Source: Gnetum montanum
Taxonomy: Eukaryota > Streptophyta > Gnetopsida > Gnetales > Gnetaceae
Reading direction: 5' to 3'
Length of the DNA stretch: 23,695 bases
Assembly: GCA_015680685.1 (NCBI GenBank)
Contig: MNCI01035354.1
Coordinates: 1,016,840-1,040,534, forward strand
Shown here: positions 8,713 through 19,255 of the stretch, piece after piece
How the letters are laid out: the number at the start of each line of letters is the position of its first letter
Numbering within the stretch: position 1 is the first letter of the stretch
The notes under the pieces: generated by a model
What the model saw: only the letters and a program-made list of their open reading frames with translations
Told to the model about the DNA's origin: nothing
Database searches by the model: none
Made by a program: the position numbers and the translations under genes

Positions 8713-8898
8713 ATGAAAACTCGTCCTCGAGTTCCTTATAATAATATCGGGAAGGTATGTAATTATTGATTGGAATGGAACTAATGGGATGACATGTGAA
8801 TGGATCATCATTACAACACTTGACAAAACTGGTGTTCATGAAAACAAGGGTGAACACCTTATTATAATGACGTCAGGCCTTTGTTGGCAGCTGAGAAA

Positions 8899-8921
8899 GA
8901 GAGAGAGAGAGAGAGAGAGAA
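8899..8921. repeat. GA microsatellite
   Basis: About eleven GA dinucleotides follow a GAGAAAGA lead. It lies in the non-coding part of element 3. Confidence 0.9.
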
Positions 8922-9210
8922 GTGTTGCTACTGCCAACGCCAAGATTACGCCTTTATTGTCCATCCATAAGCACGCCATTGATCTTGCTCCTTGCATAGC
9001 TACTTCAGCACTGCTCCATTCCAAGTGTTTGCTCCAGATCTAATCCATTGTTTTTATGATTGCCATATGCACACATAACACAATCTTATATTATCAAGGG
9101 TAAATGAATCATCATGTAATTTATACCTTACTTTGATGTAGGTCCATTGGCTAGGTTGTGGTATGGCTAATACGGATCTGGGGATATATTAATGATGACT
9201 ACTGAAGGTG

Positions 9211-9266
9211 TAGGGGTTAGGAAGAAAATAAAAAAATTTGGGGCTAGGAGAAAATTGAAAAAATCG
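9211..9266. repeat. Imperfect tandem purine-rich repeat
   Basis: Two units of about 27 bp, GGGGTTAGGAAGAAAATAAA and GGGGCTAGGAGAAAATTGAA, each continue as A-rich sequence and are followed by a third, partial GGGCCCC start. It lies shortly before the second polypurine-tract-like copy. Confidence 0.6.
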
Positions 9267-10063
9267 GGCCCCGTACCCCCATGACTAATCGCGAACCTCT
9301 GGTAGCGTTAGAATGGAGAAAGGAAAGGAGTAAGAAAGATAGATAAAAAGGGACAACGGTAATGTTGATAAAGTGGATGTCAAGATGGAAATGAACAAAA
9401 GAAATTAGATTGCAAAAATGTTAGGGGAAAGAATTTAACTAATGCTCCAAATAGGAATGTCAGTGGGTCCTCCCCAAAGTAGGCTCATGCCCTTAATGCC
9501 CTGACAAACCCACATTCAAAGAGTTTGTAGGCTCCGAGAATGTTATTTGGAACAAGAGTTAAAGTCTTAACTGCAAGCATTTACCAAAAAGAAAATAATG
9601 CATCAACCAAAATATATACACTAATGATACAACCGGCAATGAGGTGGATAATGGAGAGAAGGATGGAGAGAGAGAATGAAATGGAATCCCAAGAACAAGG
9701 TGGTGTACAACCCCTTGTGTGTTGCATGATTAATGTGACTTAGCAAATCCCATTCTAAGTTTGGCCTCAAACCAACCACATCCAGTGACTTCACATCAAT
9801 GCATTCGGCTAAACCATCCACTTGGATAATAAGAATGCCTTTCCCAAGAGTCACCACCATTCCGATGAAATGAAGGAGAGAATGGGAAGCAAGAAGGGCC
9901 TTAGTTAGAGGGAACATTTTTAGTTCCATAACCAGTGCTTGTAGCCCAAATATTTATTTCGTCTAAGGGGTGTGCTTTCAATTCTCACTTTTTTTTTTAC
10001 TTTTTGTGTTTTTATGCATGAGAACCACACCATGCAAAGACTATTTATTTTTATTGTCTCAGC

Positions 10064-10089
10064 TTCCGATAGTTGGGGTAACATCGGAA
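10064..10089. other. Hairpin-capable inverted repeat
   Basis: TTCCGAT (10064-10070) and ATCGGAA (10083-10089) can pair, with GTT/AAC extending the stem after a one-base bulge and a GGGGT loop. It lies in the 3' non-coding RNA of element 3. Function unknown. Confidence 0.45.
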
Positions 10090-10493
10090 CGGTGAGAAAA
10101 AACTCAAAAAGAAAGCATCCAAGCACCCAAAAGAATGACCAATACAAAAGCATCAAGTTTCCTTGAAGTTACACCCTTTTCAATCCTTGAGTCCTTCCTT
10201 AGTTTGAAAAATGCCTAGTCACTGATTCATAAAAGTTCTTATTATGAAAAGGACTGTACATTTCCAAGCCGAGAAAGACCATGGAATGTTGTGGATGAAT
10301 GGATGAAGTGAACTCATTGCCTGCTATATCAAAAGAAACATACCATAGTATCAACATTGTGACTTAAAGGTAAAAACCAAACATTAGTAATCAACATAAA
10401 AATAGTTCATACCATCATTCTGAACACTTATTGGATGACAAACTTACAGGGTGGATGACACACACAGACACACAAAATGGAAAAAGTATAACG

Positions 10494-10600
10494 ATGTTGT
10501 AAAACAAAAACTAGAAAAGTTAAAGAAATTTGTAAAACAAAAATGTGACATTGTAAAACAAAAACGTGTAAAAAAAACATTGTAAAACAAAAACTTAAAA
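10494..10600. repeat. Short A-rich repeat cluster
   Basis: Four close copies of TTGTAAAACAAAAA occur with irregular spacing (starting near 10495, 10530, 10553 and 10578). Minus-strand transcripts of element 3 would read TTTTTGTTTTACAA. It may be slippage-derived low-complexity sequence. Confidence 0.6.
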
Positions 10601-10782
10601 GAACTGAGGGCCCCATATGATTAGCATAGGTGGCCATCTCCCCCATGAATGAGTGGAAAGGAATAGATTTGAAATAATGAGCACCTATTTGAATTTCTAA
10701 GAAGTGCCCAACTTCTCCCAATTGATGATTTTAGATTAAGGGGTGGAAGTTGGCGACGCTCATATTCTAATGTGTATATGCT

Positions 10783-13700
10783 TTAGTTATGGACATGGGT
10801 TTCCTCAGTTCGTTCCATGCATATTTGGTCGCTCCTTCGAGTAGCTGTCAACCATGGGGTGTCTACTACTGGTTGTGTGGCTGCTACATACAGGCATCTT
10901 TGTTGCAAAGTTTTAAGGACACACCTGTTACATGGAGGCATTTCCTCTATGTCATCACCTGATGAATCATTGTATGTGATGCATGGAACTTTCCTCTTCT
11001 TGAAATTTCCATAAATATTTATCTTAGAAATTTCCAAGGAAAGATCGTGGATCCTAAGGCATGCGTTTACTGCACTTAGCCATGCCCTTTCCATTATAAT
11101 TGGGAAGTCCCCTTTGTTGTTGTTGACCTCAATCACCAGGAAATTAGCTGGGTAAGACCAAACACACACAGTGGTGATGATGTCCTCCACCAATCCCAAG
11201 GGAATGGTGATGGATTGGTCTACCAGCTCTAGTTGAATGTTGCTCTTCTTAAGTTGGGGCAGGTTCCAGGTGTGATACATCTCTCGTGAAATTAAGTTAA
11301 CTCCAGAACCTGAGTTAAGAAGAGCCCTATGTGGTTTATTTCTAGTGATTTGTAAATAGATTAAGGGACTCCTAGGGTTAGTTAGTTTCCTAGGAAGGTG
11401 GCCTACCTTGATCCAGTCAGTTACAGTATGCGTTAACATAACTGTATGCGTTAACGTCTATTGGACTGAAGGGTGCTCCAAAGTGTTAGATGGTGGAGGA
11501 GTGTACATGGGCCCAACTGCTCATTGTTGCGAGAGTTTTTCTAGGCTTTTGGTTTTGAAGAAAGGTATTCTCTTTTTACAGTTGTCAAAACCAACAACAG
11601 GTTGGATATTTACAGCTCTAGTAGCGTGACGTTGCTGCGGTTGGGTAGGAAGTTCCCCTTGCATTGTTGGAGCAAGAGGTGTTATGGGAACTACTACTGG
11701 TGGAAGAGGTACAAATGGATTTGGAGGATGGTGTGGGTATGGAGTGTCTCCCGGAGGGGAAGGAGTTCTTTTGAAGTACTCCCAAACTTGGTAGTCACGG
11801 TGGGGGGTTGAGTGACTCATAGAGTCACTTGGAGAAATTGGCTGCTACATATAATATCCATAAGGGTCAGGCTGCCGGTAAGGGTACTGATGTTTCGGCG
11901 ATGGCATCCCCCATGACTGTGGGTATTGCCACTGCTGATGCTATCCGATGGGTTGTGGTGGAGTTCCACTTGGATAATACGTTAAGGGTTGGTCGAACTA
12001 CCTTGGGTTACCTTGTGGATAAGGTAACCTTTGGAGTGTTTGCCAGTGGTTGAGTCTTGGATTAAGCACATACACCCTAGACTCCTGTAGATGTGAAATA
12101 ATTGGACAAAATCCCTTAGGATGGTCATAGTGGCAGATCTCACATCCACCATCATCTTCTATGTCTGATTCCACAACCCCATCGGAGTTAGTGATTTTCC
12201 CCTTACCCTTGTTATGTGTAGGGCTTAAATCTCTCCACTTTGTCTTATCTTTGTCACTACTTTGTTCTACCTTAGACTCTTCTACAATTTTTAAGACAAT
12301 TTCAATTTTAGAGTCTAAGGAACTCCATACGTCATCTACCTTAGCCGCTATTTCCATTGTTAACTTTTGAAGTGGCAAGGTCTTTCTGTTTACCAACTCT
12401 TCGATTGGTGACTCATCCTCTTCATCACAAAATTTCACTCCCTTCTTTCGAAGAGAGGGGTCACAGTTGTATTCTTCCACACTTTTCCTTTTTCATAGCT
12501 CACCTTCTTCTTTTGCTACTTGTTCCAATAAGCTATTTACTTCATGGTCTCTAAGTTGTGATAGTCTCCCTTGGGCATAAGTCCCAAGGGTTCTTCTAGT
12601 TTCATGCCTAAGCCCATCCACGATGTGGCGAAGTTGATCCTTTTGAGCGTACCCATGGCCCATACAACAATGTAATAATGTGTAGTAGTGGGCTATGGCA
12701 GTATCCAAGGGTTCATGAGTACCTTGCTTCCAACCTTGGATTTGCTTATGCAAATTGGGCACTCTGGAGTACATCTGATACTTATCGTTGAACAGTTCTA
12801 GCATCGTACTCCACCTCCTGATGGTTTCCAGTTCTAAGGACCGGTACCAACTCTCTGCTTCGTTGGTGAGTGTCCTTGGAAACAACTTAAGTTTTTGCCA
12901 CTCATTTTCTATATTCTGCAAGGCACAGGCATCGTGGAATGCCTGTAAATGATTTTGTGGATCTGCATTGTATCCCCCTTCAAATCATGGGATATTGTTC
13001 ATGTCTAAACGTTTGATCCGACTATCTTTTAAATGCCTTGTGGGAATCCTAACTGCCTTTATTATGTCAAGCATACTTTGGGTTGCAATTAAGGGCTCGT
13101 CATGGTCATCTCTTTCATGACGCCTGTGATGTCTACGTTATTCCCTACTCTCCCTATGTCCTTGCCCTTGTCCTCTCTCTCAACTTTCCCATCGAGGTCT
13201 CTCATTTTGTCTACCTTTATCCTCTTCATTGTGTCCATGATGGCTACACCCAAATGTGAAAGGAGAGGGTGAGTGATGTGAAGAAGGGGAAGAAGAAGGG
13301 GAACCATCACCATGACGATGTTTCTTGCCGTCTCTTCGGCTGCTACGGCCCCAATCATGGTGATGATCTAAGTGCCCGTCCTTAGCATGAGCGGTTGTTC
13401 CCTCTGTGAACAGTTGGTGTTCACGGGCATCAAAACCATGGTTATGTATCGTTGATCGTAGGTTCTGATACCCAACCTCCTCATCATCATTAGAAGGGGG
13501 AACATCGTTTGCTAAAGAACCTGTTATAAGGGGTTTCTCATCTCCTATTTCGCTAAGGACGTGCGGACCTTTGCCCTTCAAAAGTGTATGTCGACTCTCC
13601 TGCCTTGAGTCTCTCATACATTGTGCTTCTGTGGGATGATAATCCCTTGTATCAAATTCTTCCATAACATATTTAGCATATAATGTAGTCATGCCTATCT

Positions 13701-13953
13701 ATGCCAAGGCACGGAAAAGCATGCGAGAGACTAATCGATCTGGGGGTAACACGATGTTCCCTTGCAAATCTCTCCATCACAGCTGTTCATCTTGATGGAG
13801 GATAAAGGTAAATTTTGGAATATACTCATCAGGATGAGTATAAACCATCTTGTATTGTTTAGGACTTGGTTGATTTCAGCTATGTGTTTTATGTTGCCGA
13901 CTGTCTCGTGTATGGTCCTTAGGTGGTGAGTTGCTCTTATGAGAAGAAGACAT
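10783..13953 (-). pseudogene. Broken gag-protease polyprotein of element 3
   Basis: A single frame of 1057 codons runs from an ATG at 13953 (MSSSHKSNSPP) to the last stop at 10783. It has no net frameshift but several in-frame stops, so gag and protease form one polyprotein. In order: a charged, His/Ser-rich N-terminus (13700-13100); a retrotransposon gag domain (about 13010-12493) with LKLFPRTLTNEAESWYRSL; an acidic and lysine-rich segment; a zinc knuckle CEICHYDHPKGFC (12106-12144), CX2CX3HX4C, the spacing I recall for Athila-type gag; a P/Q/Y-rich linker (11997-11600); and an aspartic protease (about 11370-10950) with ALLNSGSGVNLIS and FPIIMERAWLSAVNACL. In the protease the catalytic Asp codon is AAC (Asn) at 11316-11314, so the enzyme is dead. 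The ATG is chosen because the homologous leader of element 4 reaches the same SSSH-like peptide. Confidence 0.85.
13821..13842. repeat. Inverted repeat inside gag N-terminus
   Basis: TATACTCATC and GATGAGTATA form 10-bp arms around a 2-bp centre. The inner bases CTCATC/GATGAG equal the LTR end motif. It falls in codons for THPDEYIPK, so it may be coincidence. Confidence 0.6.
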
Positions 13954-14080
13954 TTTGATTTATCGATGTGCTAATTTCACCGTTATAAATTTTTTTTTTG
14001 TTAATTAACCTGAAGGCTCGTTTAGGCTCCCAACAATGTGAGTGATATCCTTATGTTCTATTCGGTGCACAAATACTTAG
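13954..14080 (-). promoter_or_regulatory. Leader of element 3 with possible splice donor
   Basis: This stretch between PBS and gag ATG is conserved with element 4 (GAACATAAGG..ATATCACTCACAT in both). On the minus strand it contains CAG|GTTAAT (14012-14004), a good 5' splice-site consensus. Element 4 has the slightly altered CTTAGGGTTAATC at the same place. Use as a donor is inference. Confidence 0.45.
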
Positions 14081-14098
14081 TCCCCAGCAATGGCGCCA
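14081..14098 (-). promoter_or_regulatory. Primer-binding site, tRNA-Asp type
   Basis: The minus strand reads TGGCGCCATTGCTGGGGA, one base after the LTR end. It matches the complement of the 3' end of plant tRNA-Asp (TGGCGCCGTTGCCGGGGA) at 16 of 18 positions; both mismatches are transitions at CpG-like sites. tRNA-Asp priming is typical for Athila and some other gypsy lineages. Confidence 0.82.
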
Positions 14099-15012
14099 AT
14101 GATGAGTGGCGAGGTACCCCTACACTCAACCATAAAAAATGAGTGTAGCACGCATGATCCGATCGAACTCTGCAGACTAAGTGCCTACACGCCCCATGGA
14201 ACACTAGGGGTTAATCATTCATTATCTTCCTAGACTTACTTGTGTTTGTCATGGTGTCTGGTTAAGTAAGTCCGAGGTATATGATTTTTACATCTTTTAT
14301 GTTTTTCTCCTATGCTATCGAGGTGAAGGGTTGAGAAACTAACTAACTCTAACTAATGAACTAAGTCTAAATTAACTAGCGTTAGCATCTGTTCCGACTT
14401 ACCATACACACCCTAAACTATGCAACCGTGGCTACCAAACACTAATCAGTACTGGGATCACCGTGTGTAACGCACATGCTCGAAGTGGTCCTACTGAGGT
14501 ACCTAACTAGGAGGAAAGGGTTGAGAGAATCTATCTAGCCTAAGTGCGATGAGCAGCCGATTCCTTGACTAATCGTACACATTTGGGACTCCCACTAGGA
14601 TTACCAAGCACAGATCCTGAATACGCCACTGGGTTACCAAGTAGTCACATGAGATGCTCATAATCAAGTTGTACTCATACTGCATGCAATGAGTAGCCAA
14701 TTCCTTGACTATCCATACACATCCTTAGATGCTCATAATCAAGTCGTACTCATACCGCATTCTAGGAGTTTAAGGGTGAGAGAGAAAACAATAAATAAAA
14801 TCCTATTCCATGCACTGCAAGGTTTATCCGGAACGCTCATCTTTATTGCCATACACAACTTGTGTTCAGGTACAATGTTGCTCGAATAAAGATCCGTTCA
14901 CTTTGGGACTCCTACTGCGGGCACATGGAAAATATTCAATCTCTGGAGTGATCAAACTGCCAGAGTTTCCCTACTTCTAAACCAGGATGGGAAATAAGGG
15001 GAGTGCCGCCTC

Positions 15013-15021
15013 TTATTTATA
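15013..15021 (-). promoter_or_regulatory. TATA box in 5' LTR of element 3
   Basis: TATAAATAAGAGGCGGC on the minus strand lies just after the palindrome array. It would drive the genomic RNA of element 3. Confidence 0.65.
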
Positions 15022-15035
15022 GATTTGGTGATGGA

Positions 15036-15096
15036 CCGCGATATCGCGTACGCGACATCGCAGGGGACGACGCGATATCGCGTATGCAATATCCCG
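15036..15096 (-). repeat. Palindrome array in 5' LTR of element 3
   Basis: It contains CCGCGATATCGCGTACGCGA and GACGCGATATCGCGTATGCA. The array is shorter than in elements 1 and 4, with two clusters instead of three. Confidence 0.8.
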
Positions 15097-15120
15097 GCTC
15101 ATGCAAATCGTGTCTCATCA

Positions 15121-15511
15121 ATGGTTTACCTGCTAGAATTACGAACAAGATTATAAGTTCAGCCTTAGTTTTTGTGCAAAAGTTTAGTGAAAAAATTGAT
15201 AAAGATAGAAGTTTCTTGACCTTGCATATCAAAAGAGAGGCCGAAATGGATAAAGCTAAAGATAATTTATTAAGGAATGCTTCTCAAGTCAAAAGGTGGT
15301 TTGATAGAAAGGCTATAAAAAGAACTTTTAAAGTTGGTGATCTTGTATTATTATGGAATATGAAGAAGCCAAATAAGTTTTCAACTATGTGGATTGGTCC
15401 ATTTCAGATTAAGAAATAGTTATTGGAGGATACTTACAAATTATTAATGCTAGATAGGATAGAGTTTCAGTTTCCATATAATGTTTTGCATATGAAACAT
15501 TATTTTGGATA
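15121..15511 (+). pseudogene. Integrase C-terminal remnant (element 2, right part)
   Basis: The reading resumes from LVYD at 7678 with GLPARITNKI, then DKAKDNLLRNASQVKRWFDR and FKVGDLVLLWNMKKPNKFST, followed by WIGPFQI, and, after a stop at 15417, LLEDTYKLL and NVLHMKHYF. This is the normal end of a gypsy integrase (K-x-R-x-F-x-VGDLVL motif). It shows that 7678 and 15121 were once adjacent. The pol frame ends near 15511. Confidence 0.87.
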
Positions 15512-16169
15512 ACTTCCCACAACTTAAATCTATATATAAAACATAATATATGTTTATAATATGATAATATATATATGTAGGCAACTATAATAATATTTAG
15601 TATGCACAGTAGTAAGTAATGAACTTTTAGTAGTAATATATATATTTAATAATATACATATAGAGACTTATATAACATTTAATCATAACGTATATATCCT
15701 AGACGTATGCTTGGATAAGTCTATATAATATTATTAAAACATGTATACATTAGAGTACTAGTTTAAATAATATTTCATTTACAATGTTAGTCTAAGTTAT
15801 TTAAAATTATATTATCTTAAGTAATCATTACTTGTCATGTGTTTAAGTTGGAGTGATGGTTAGATAACTACATAATGGTGAATTAATTTCAACCAAATAG
15901 TGGAATTTGAATTAGCCAATTGTATGATGATGGGAATTAAATGAATTTTGGCTAAGTGGCAAGGTTGGTTAGTGGAATTGGTGGGAATTTTAAACTTATC
16001 TTTCACTGTATAAGGAGATGTGAATTGCTTGGAAATGCATCATTTTTCAATTGAAGTTTTTAGTAAAAAAGTAAGGAAAGTGTTTAAGTATGAGGTAGAA
16101 AAATGATTCTTGGAGATAGGGCAATAAGAAAGCATTTTATCCCATATGTTACAGGATATTGTCTAGCGT
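15512..16169. other. AT-rich stretch after integrase end
   Basis: Very AT-rich DNA with TATA runs (about 15527-15700) and no coding signal. It should contain the 3' untranslated part, and perhaps an LTR start, of element 2, but no LTR boundary can be fixed because the partner LTR is outside the window. A weak TATA-like GTATAAGG occurs near 16010. Confidence 0.4.
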
Positions 16170-16476
16170 ATGTATTTAGAGCCTATTGTAAGGCAACTAC
16201 CTATGGAACATCTATTGAAAGCCCTTTCTTACTTTGGCTTTCAGATTAGTTTAGATTTCTCATTGGTGGACTTTCTAGACATTTCAATGTTTGGGGTAGC
16301 TTTCATGAATGCACCACCAAAGCTAAGTACCAAGGAGAGTCTAATAAATATGATTCCTGGGGAGATGCTTTTGTATCTCAAGACATAGAAGAAACTAATT
16401 GTGGAGAATCTAAAAAATTATCAACTAAAGAGTTAGATGCAAAAGAAGCAAAGACATTTGTGGAACACAAAGGTGA

Positions 16477-16590
16477 GATCAAGTTGAGGCTTTAAGTAGG
16501 AAAGAAGAAGAAAAAAGAGCATTATTCACAATAGAGATTGCATATGAAAGGATTCATGATATGAGAATCATTAAGAGAGTTACTTTAACT
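16477..16590 (+). pseudogene. Possible gypsy pol fragment (VEALSRKEEE)
   Basis: One frame reads DQVEALSRKEEEKRALFTIE and then YERIHDMR. This recalls the end of gypsy RNase H (V-A-D-A-L-S-R-K) and the spacer before integrase. It is short, has no neighbouring pol motifs, and the Asp of ADALSR is missing, so this could be chance. The open stretch upstream at 16170-16388 has no recognisable family. Confidence 0.25.
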
Positions 16591-17779
16591 ATTCTCTTCC
16601 CACCTACAAAATAGTTGTATGAAATTGTGTTTGTATAGTCTCTTATGTTTTATTAGGAATGAGATTTTTATTTCATCAAACCTTTAGTTTGATGAAAGTT
16701 TTCCTTAAAAAAAGATTTCTATTTTTCTGTGTAAAAAGAAAATTTTCCAATAAAGTTTATGTTTAAAAAGGGATGTATGAAATGTTGATACATTTAAGTC
16801 ATTCTATGGAGTAGAATTTTTAAATTAATGTTTGGGTTTTATGAGATCCAAATGTTATTAGTGAATTCAAGATAGTGTGCAAGTGGGAAAAACAAAAGTT
16901 TAGTTGCTTTTTCTGTAGAATGGAAGTGTGTTTATGAACGAGCAAGTTGTCTATTTTTTACAACCATGGAGCTTAGTTTCAATTTTCATTAATTAAAATT
17001 TTTGAAAGGAGAAAAATAACAATATTATAGTTGTTCATTCAAGTGAAATATAGCAGAGGCAACCATAATTATTTAACATTGTTTAAGGATATTCTGGAAC
17101 TTGCTAGGTACAGAGCAATAAGAGATATTTCATAGAGTTGCAAAACATCAAATGTTAGATCTAATAGAATACCATTATCTGCACAAAAATTCTAACTATT
17201 TGCTATCCACCACAAGAGCCTTGGAAGTTTAATGATATAGGAGTGCAGAGCTTAACAAAGCTTCATAAATTTGTAAATATTTTAAAAACTATTGGAGCAT
17301 CATCCAAGACGTGAAAATGCATAACAAAAATTAAGATTATCAACACCAAAAATACATCTTGAAACCTTAAGAAATATTTCTTATTCAATGGCATCCATCA
17401 GAAGTAGAAGAAATGAATAATGAATATATGAAAAGTTATCAGAAGCCCAAACTTAGGCGTAAGGCATACAAAGTTATCAATGAAGAAACCTTGCAACAGA
17501 GATAGAACTAAAGAATCTGTCAAACCAGACTAGAACAATGAGGGAATGCACAACCTCTCTTGGCTAGGTCATGCCATGATCCAAAATGATGCCTATGGCT
17601 TAGGTGAAGCTATCACTAATGGAAATTATGACAAAAACATGACAACAAAGCTGACGGTGGTGCAATTGTAGGCTTCATTAGAGAAGGGCAGAAAAACATG
17701 TATTTTGGCTTGGAGTATATGACATTGAGGTTGTAGTAGGGCATCATAGATGGCACATTTTCCCCCAAACATGGGAAGA
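16591..17779. other. Stretch without visible gene
   Basis: AT-rich sequence with frequent stops in all frames and no motif, RNA gene or repeat that I can name. It is likely very old element-derived DNA. Confidence 0.4.
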
Positions 17780-18253
17780 GGGTGACACAATATCAGGTCA
17801 GGAGATAAACGTACAATTTTTTTGTTTACACATTTTGTGTAAACGTGTCAACAAAGTAGCAACAAAGTTACAAACACTTAACAACATTATTTTTAAGAAA
17901 TATATATATTGCATTATTTTAAAAGATAGAAAAGGTTTATGTCTTAGGGGAAAAATATTTATGAATGTTTGATAAATATAATTTTACTTTCCATAAGAAA
18001 CTATGTTTAATTCTCCAAGATATTTGTAGTCTCTTATGGGACACTTGCCAACTTTGGCATATATTTCTCAATCTTTTTGTAACTTCCTCTGGTGATCTAC
18101 ATGATATTTATTACCAAGGAAACACTTGGTCAACATAGCTGAAATTTCTAATAACTTCCTATGAAATCTTAGATTCTAAGGTAGTTATAAGTTAATATCC
18201 CTAGATATTTATAATATCCTTAACTTTCCATGATTATTGTAACTACCCAAGGC

Positions 18254-18270
18254 CACTATAAAAAGGCTTC
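18254..18270 (+). promoter_or_regulatory. Possible TATA box of an unassigned LTR
   Basis: CACTATAAAAAGGCTTCAAG resembles a plant LTR core promoter. It is followed by a purine-rich leader (GAAGAAAAAAAAAGAAGGGA, 18279-18298). The surrounding 17780-18700 might be the 3' LTR of element 2, since it lies downstream of the integrase in the right orientation. No terminal repeats or partner can be shown. Confidence 0.3.
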
Positions 18271-18299
18271 AAGGGTAGAAGAAAAAAAAAGAAGGGAAA

Positions 18300-19255
18300 A
18301 GATTGTAAAAAGACAATTGAAGATAATTTGTAAGATGGCTTTCTAAAGACATTAATTTGGCTACTTTTTTTTAATCTTGTGAGTTCATTTCTTGCCCATT
18401 TTGTTTTAGTTACCTAGCTAATGGATTAGATAGTATTTTGCTTGGCATTTAGTTTTGAGATTTTTCCTAGGTTGCTTTTATAGCTCTATTTTTGTATAAT
18501 ATTATACTTCTATTAGATTAGCCATAGAAGAGCTTATGTTGTTGAAATCCTCAAAAGCAATTTAATAGTAATGTCTTAGTGAAATTTCCTGTTTTGAGCA
18601 TAGAGAATCTAGGAAAATCTTTGGTATTTTGAGATGACTAAAGTAGCTTTATTGTTTTAATGTGTATTTCCTTAGTATTTCAATCAAGAAATTGTCAAAT
18701 TTTTGAAAGCTCTATTGAATGTAATCTATGAAAACTATTAACTAGCCAAAATAGAAACTCATACTTTGTTGTTTACGCAACATTTTTGGTAGTGTAATAT
18801 GATTTTCTTTTATGAAATTGCTTGTTAAGCTTAGAAGGTTTGAAAAATTTGTAGTTATTGAATTGGGAATAGCTTTATTATGAAGTGTTTTCTTGTGTCA
18901 ATTTATCTTTCTTAAATACTTGGGATTTCACAAAAATATGTTTTTTTTCTTTCTTTTCCTAAGTCCATTAAATCTTGCTCTATTTCTAGTTTTCTTGTGG
19001 AATTTTCTCCCTAGGGGAAAGTAAGAGTAGATTAGAAAAATTGTGCTTAAATGTTTTGGCAAAATTTTATTTGTTACAAGTAATGTACTATAGGGATCAT
19101 ATAGACTAAGTGATTGGACAAAATAGGAATCTTCAACAACTCATAGTATTTGACAAAGATAGCTGAATTTCTTTTATTATAGCCAATTACAGTTTTATAC
19201 ATAACTAACCATTTCAACATTCACAACAATAAACAGATACTCACGACTAGTTTGT
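18300..19255. other. Stretch without visible gene
   Basis: AT-rich, T-rich on the plus strand, with no ORF of note on either strand and no recognisable repeat boundary. Confidence 0.4.

Larger units (their letters stand above)
8713..10782 (-). other. Non-coding region where pol would be expected (element 3)
   Basis: No convincing ORF or enzyme motif is present on either strand. The region holds a GA microsatellite (8899-8921), an imperfect tandem purine-rich repeat (9211-9266), a second copy of the polypurine-tract core (9274-9286), a hairpin-capable sequence (10064-10089), and four copies of a TTGTAAAACAAAAA motif (10494-10600). A minus-strand open stretch at 9621-9929 has no recognisable family and is probably chance. 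Confidence 0.6.
7679..15120 (-). mobile_element. Element 3: complete gag-protease LTR retrotransposon without pol
   Basis: The element is 7442 bp and is read on the minus strand: 5' LTR (15120-14100), PBS, leader, gag-protease frame (13953-10783), about 2 kb of non-coding DNA, polypurine tract and 3' LTR (8697-7679). Both LTRs start TGATGAG and end CTCATCA. No RT, RNase H or integrase motif is found in any frame between protease and 3' LTR, so the element would need these enzymes in trans. This resembles described non-autonomous gag-bearing elements (TR-GAG type). The two LTRs differ clearly: I counted about 15 differences in the first roughly 160 aligned bases, many at CpG, so the insertion is old. 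No clean 5-bp target duplication remains; only AT is shared at the junctions. Confidence 0.88.
14100..15120 (-). repeat. 5' LTR of element 3
   Basis: This LTR of about 1021 bp starts (minus strand) TGATGAGACACG at 15120 and ends CGCCACTCATCA at 14100, next to the PBS. It has a palindrome array (15036-15096), a TATA box (15013-15021) and U5 tandem units (about 14545-14740). It keeps more intact CpG palindromes than its partner LTR at 7679. Confidence 0.88.

Noticed and set aside
8525-9043. Open frames over the LTR end and the GA microsatellite
   Set aside because: They cross the LTR boundary and a simple repeat, and their composition is that of repeat translation.
9621-10156. Two minus-strand open frames (102 and 78 codons) as candidate small proteins of element 3
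   Set aside because: One is hydrophobic at its start, but neither has a recognisable family or a shared frame with gag-protease; not supportable without homologues.
10428-10721. Minus-strand frame with F/V/L/H-rich repeats
   Set aside because: It is the translation of the TTTTTGTTTTACAA repeat cluster.
12161-12554. Plus-strand open frames within element 3 gag
   Set aside because: They are antisense shadows of the minus-strand gag frame, which has clear gag and zinc-knuckle motifs.
7674-15125. Target-site duplication of element 3
   Set aside because: The flanks are ACGAT on the left and ATGGT on the right; only AT is shared, so no intact 5-bp duplicate can be claimed.
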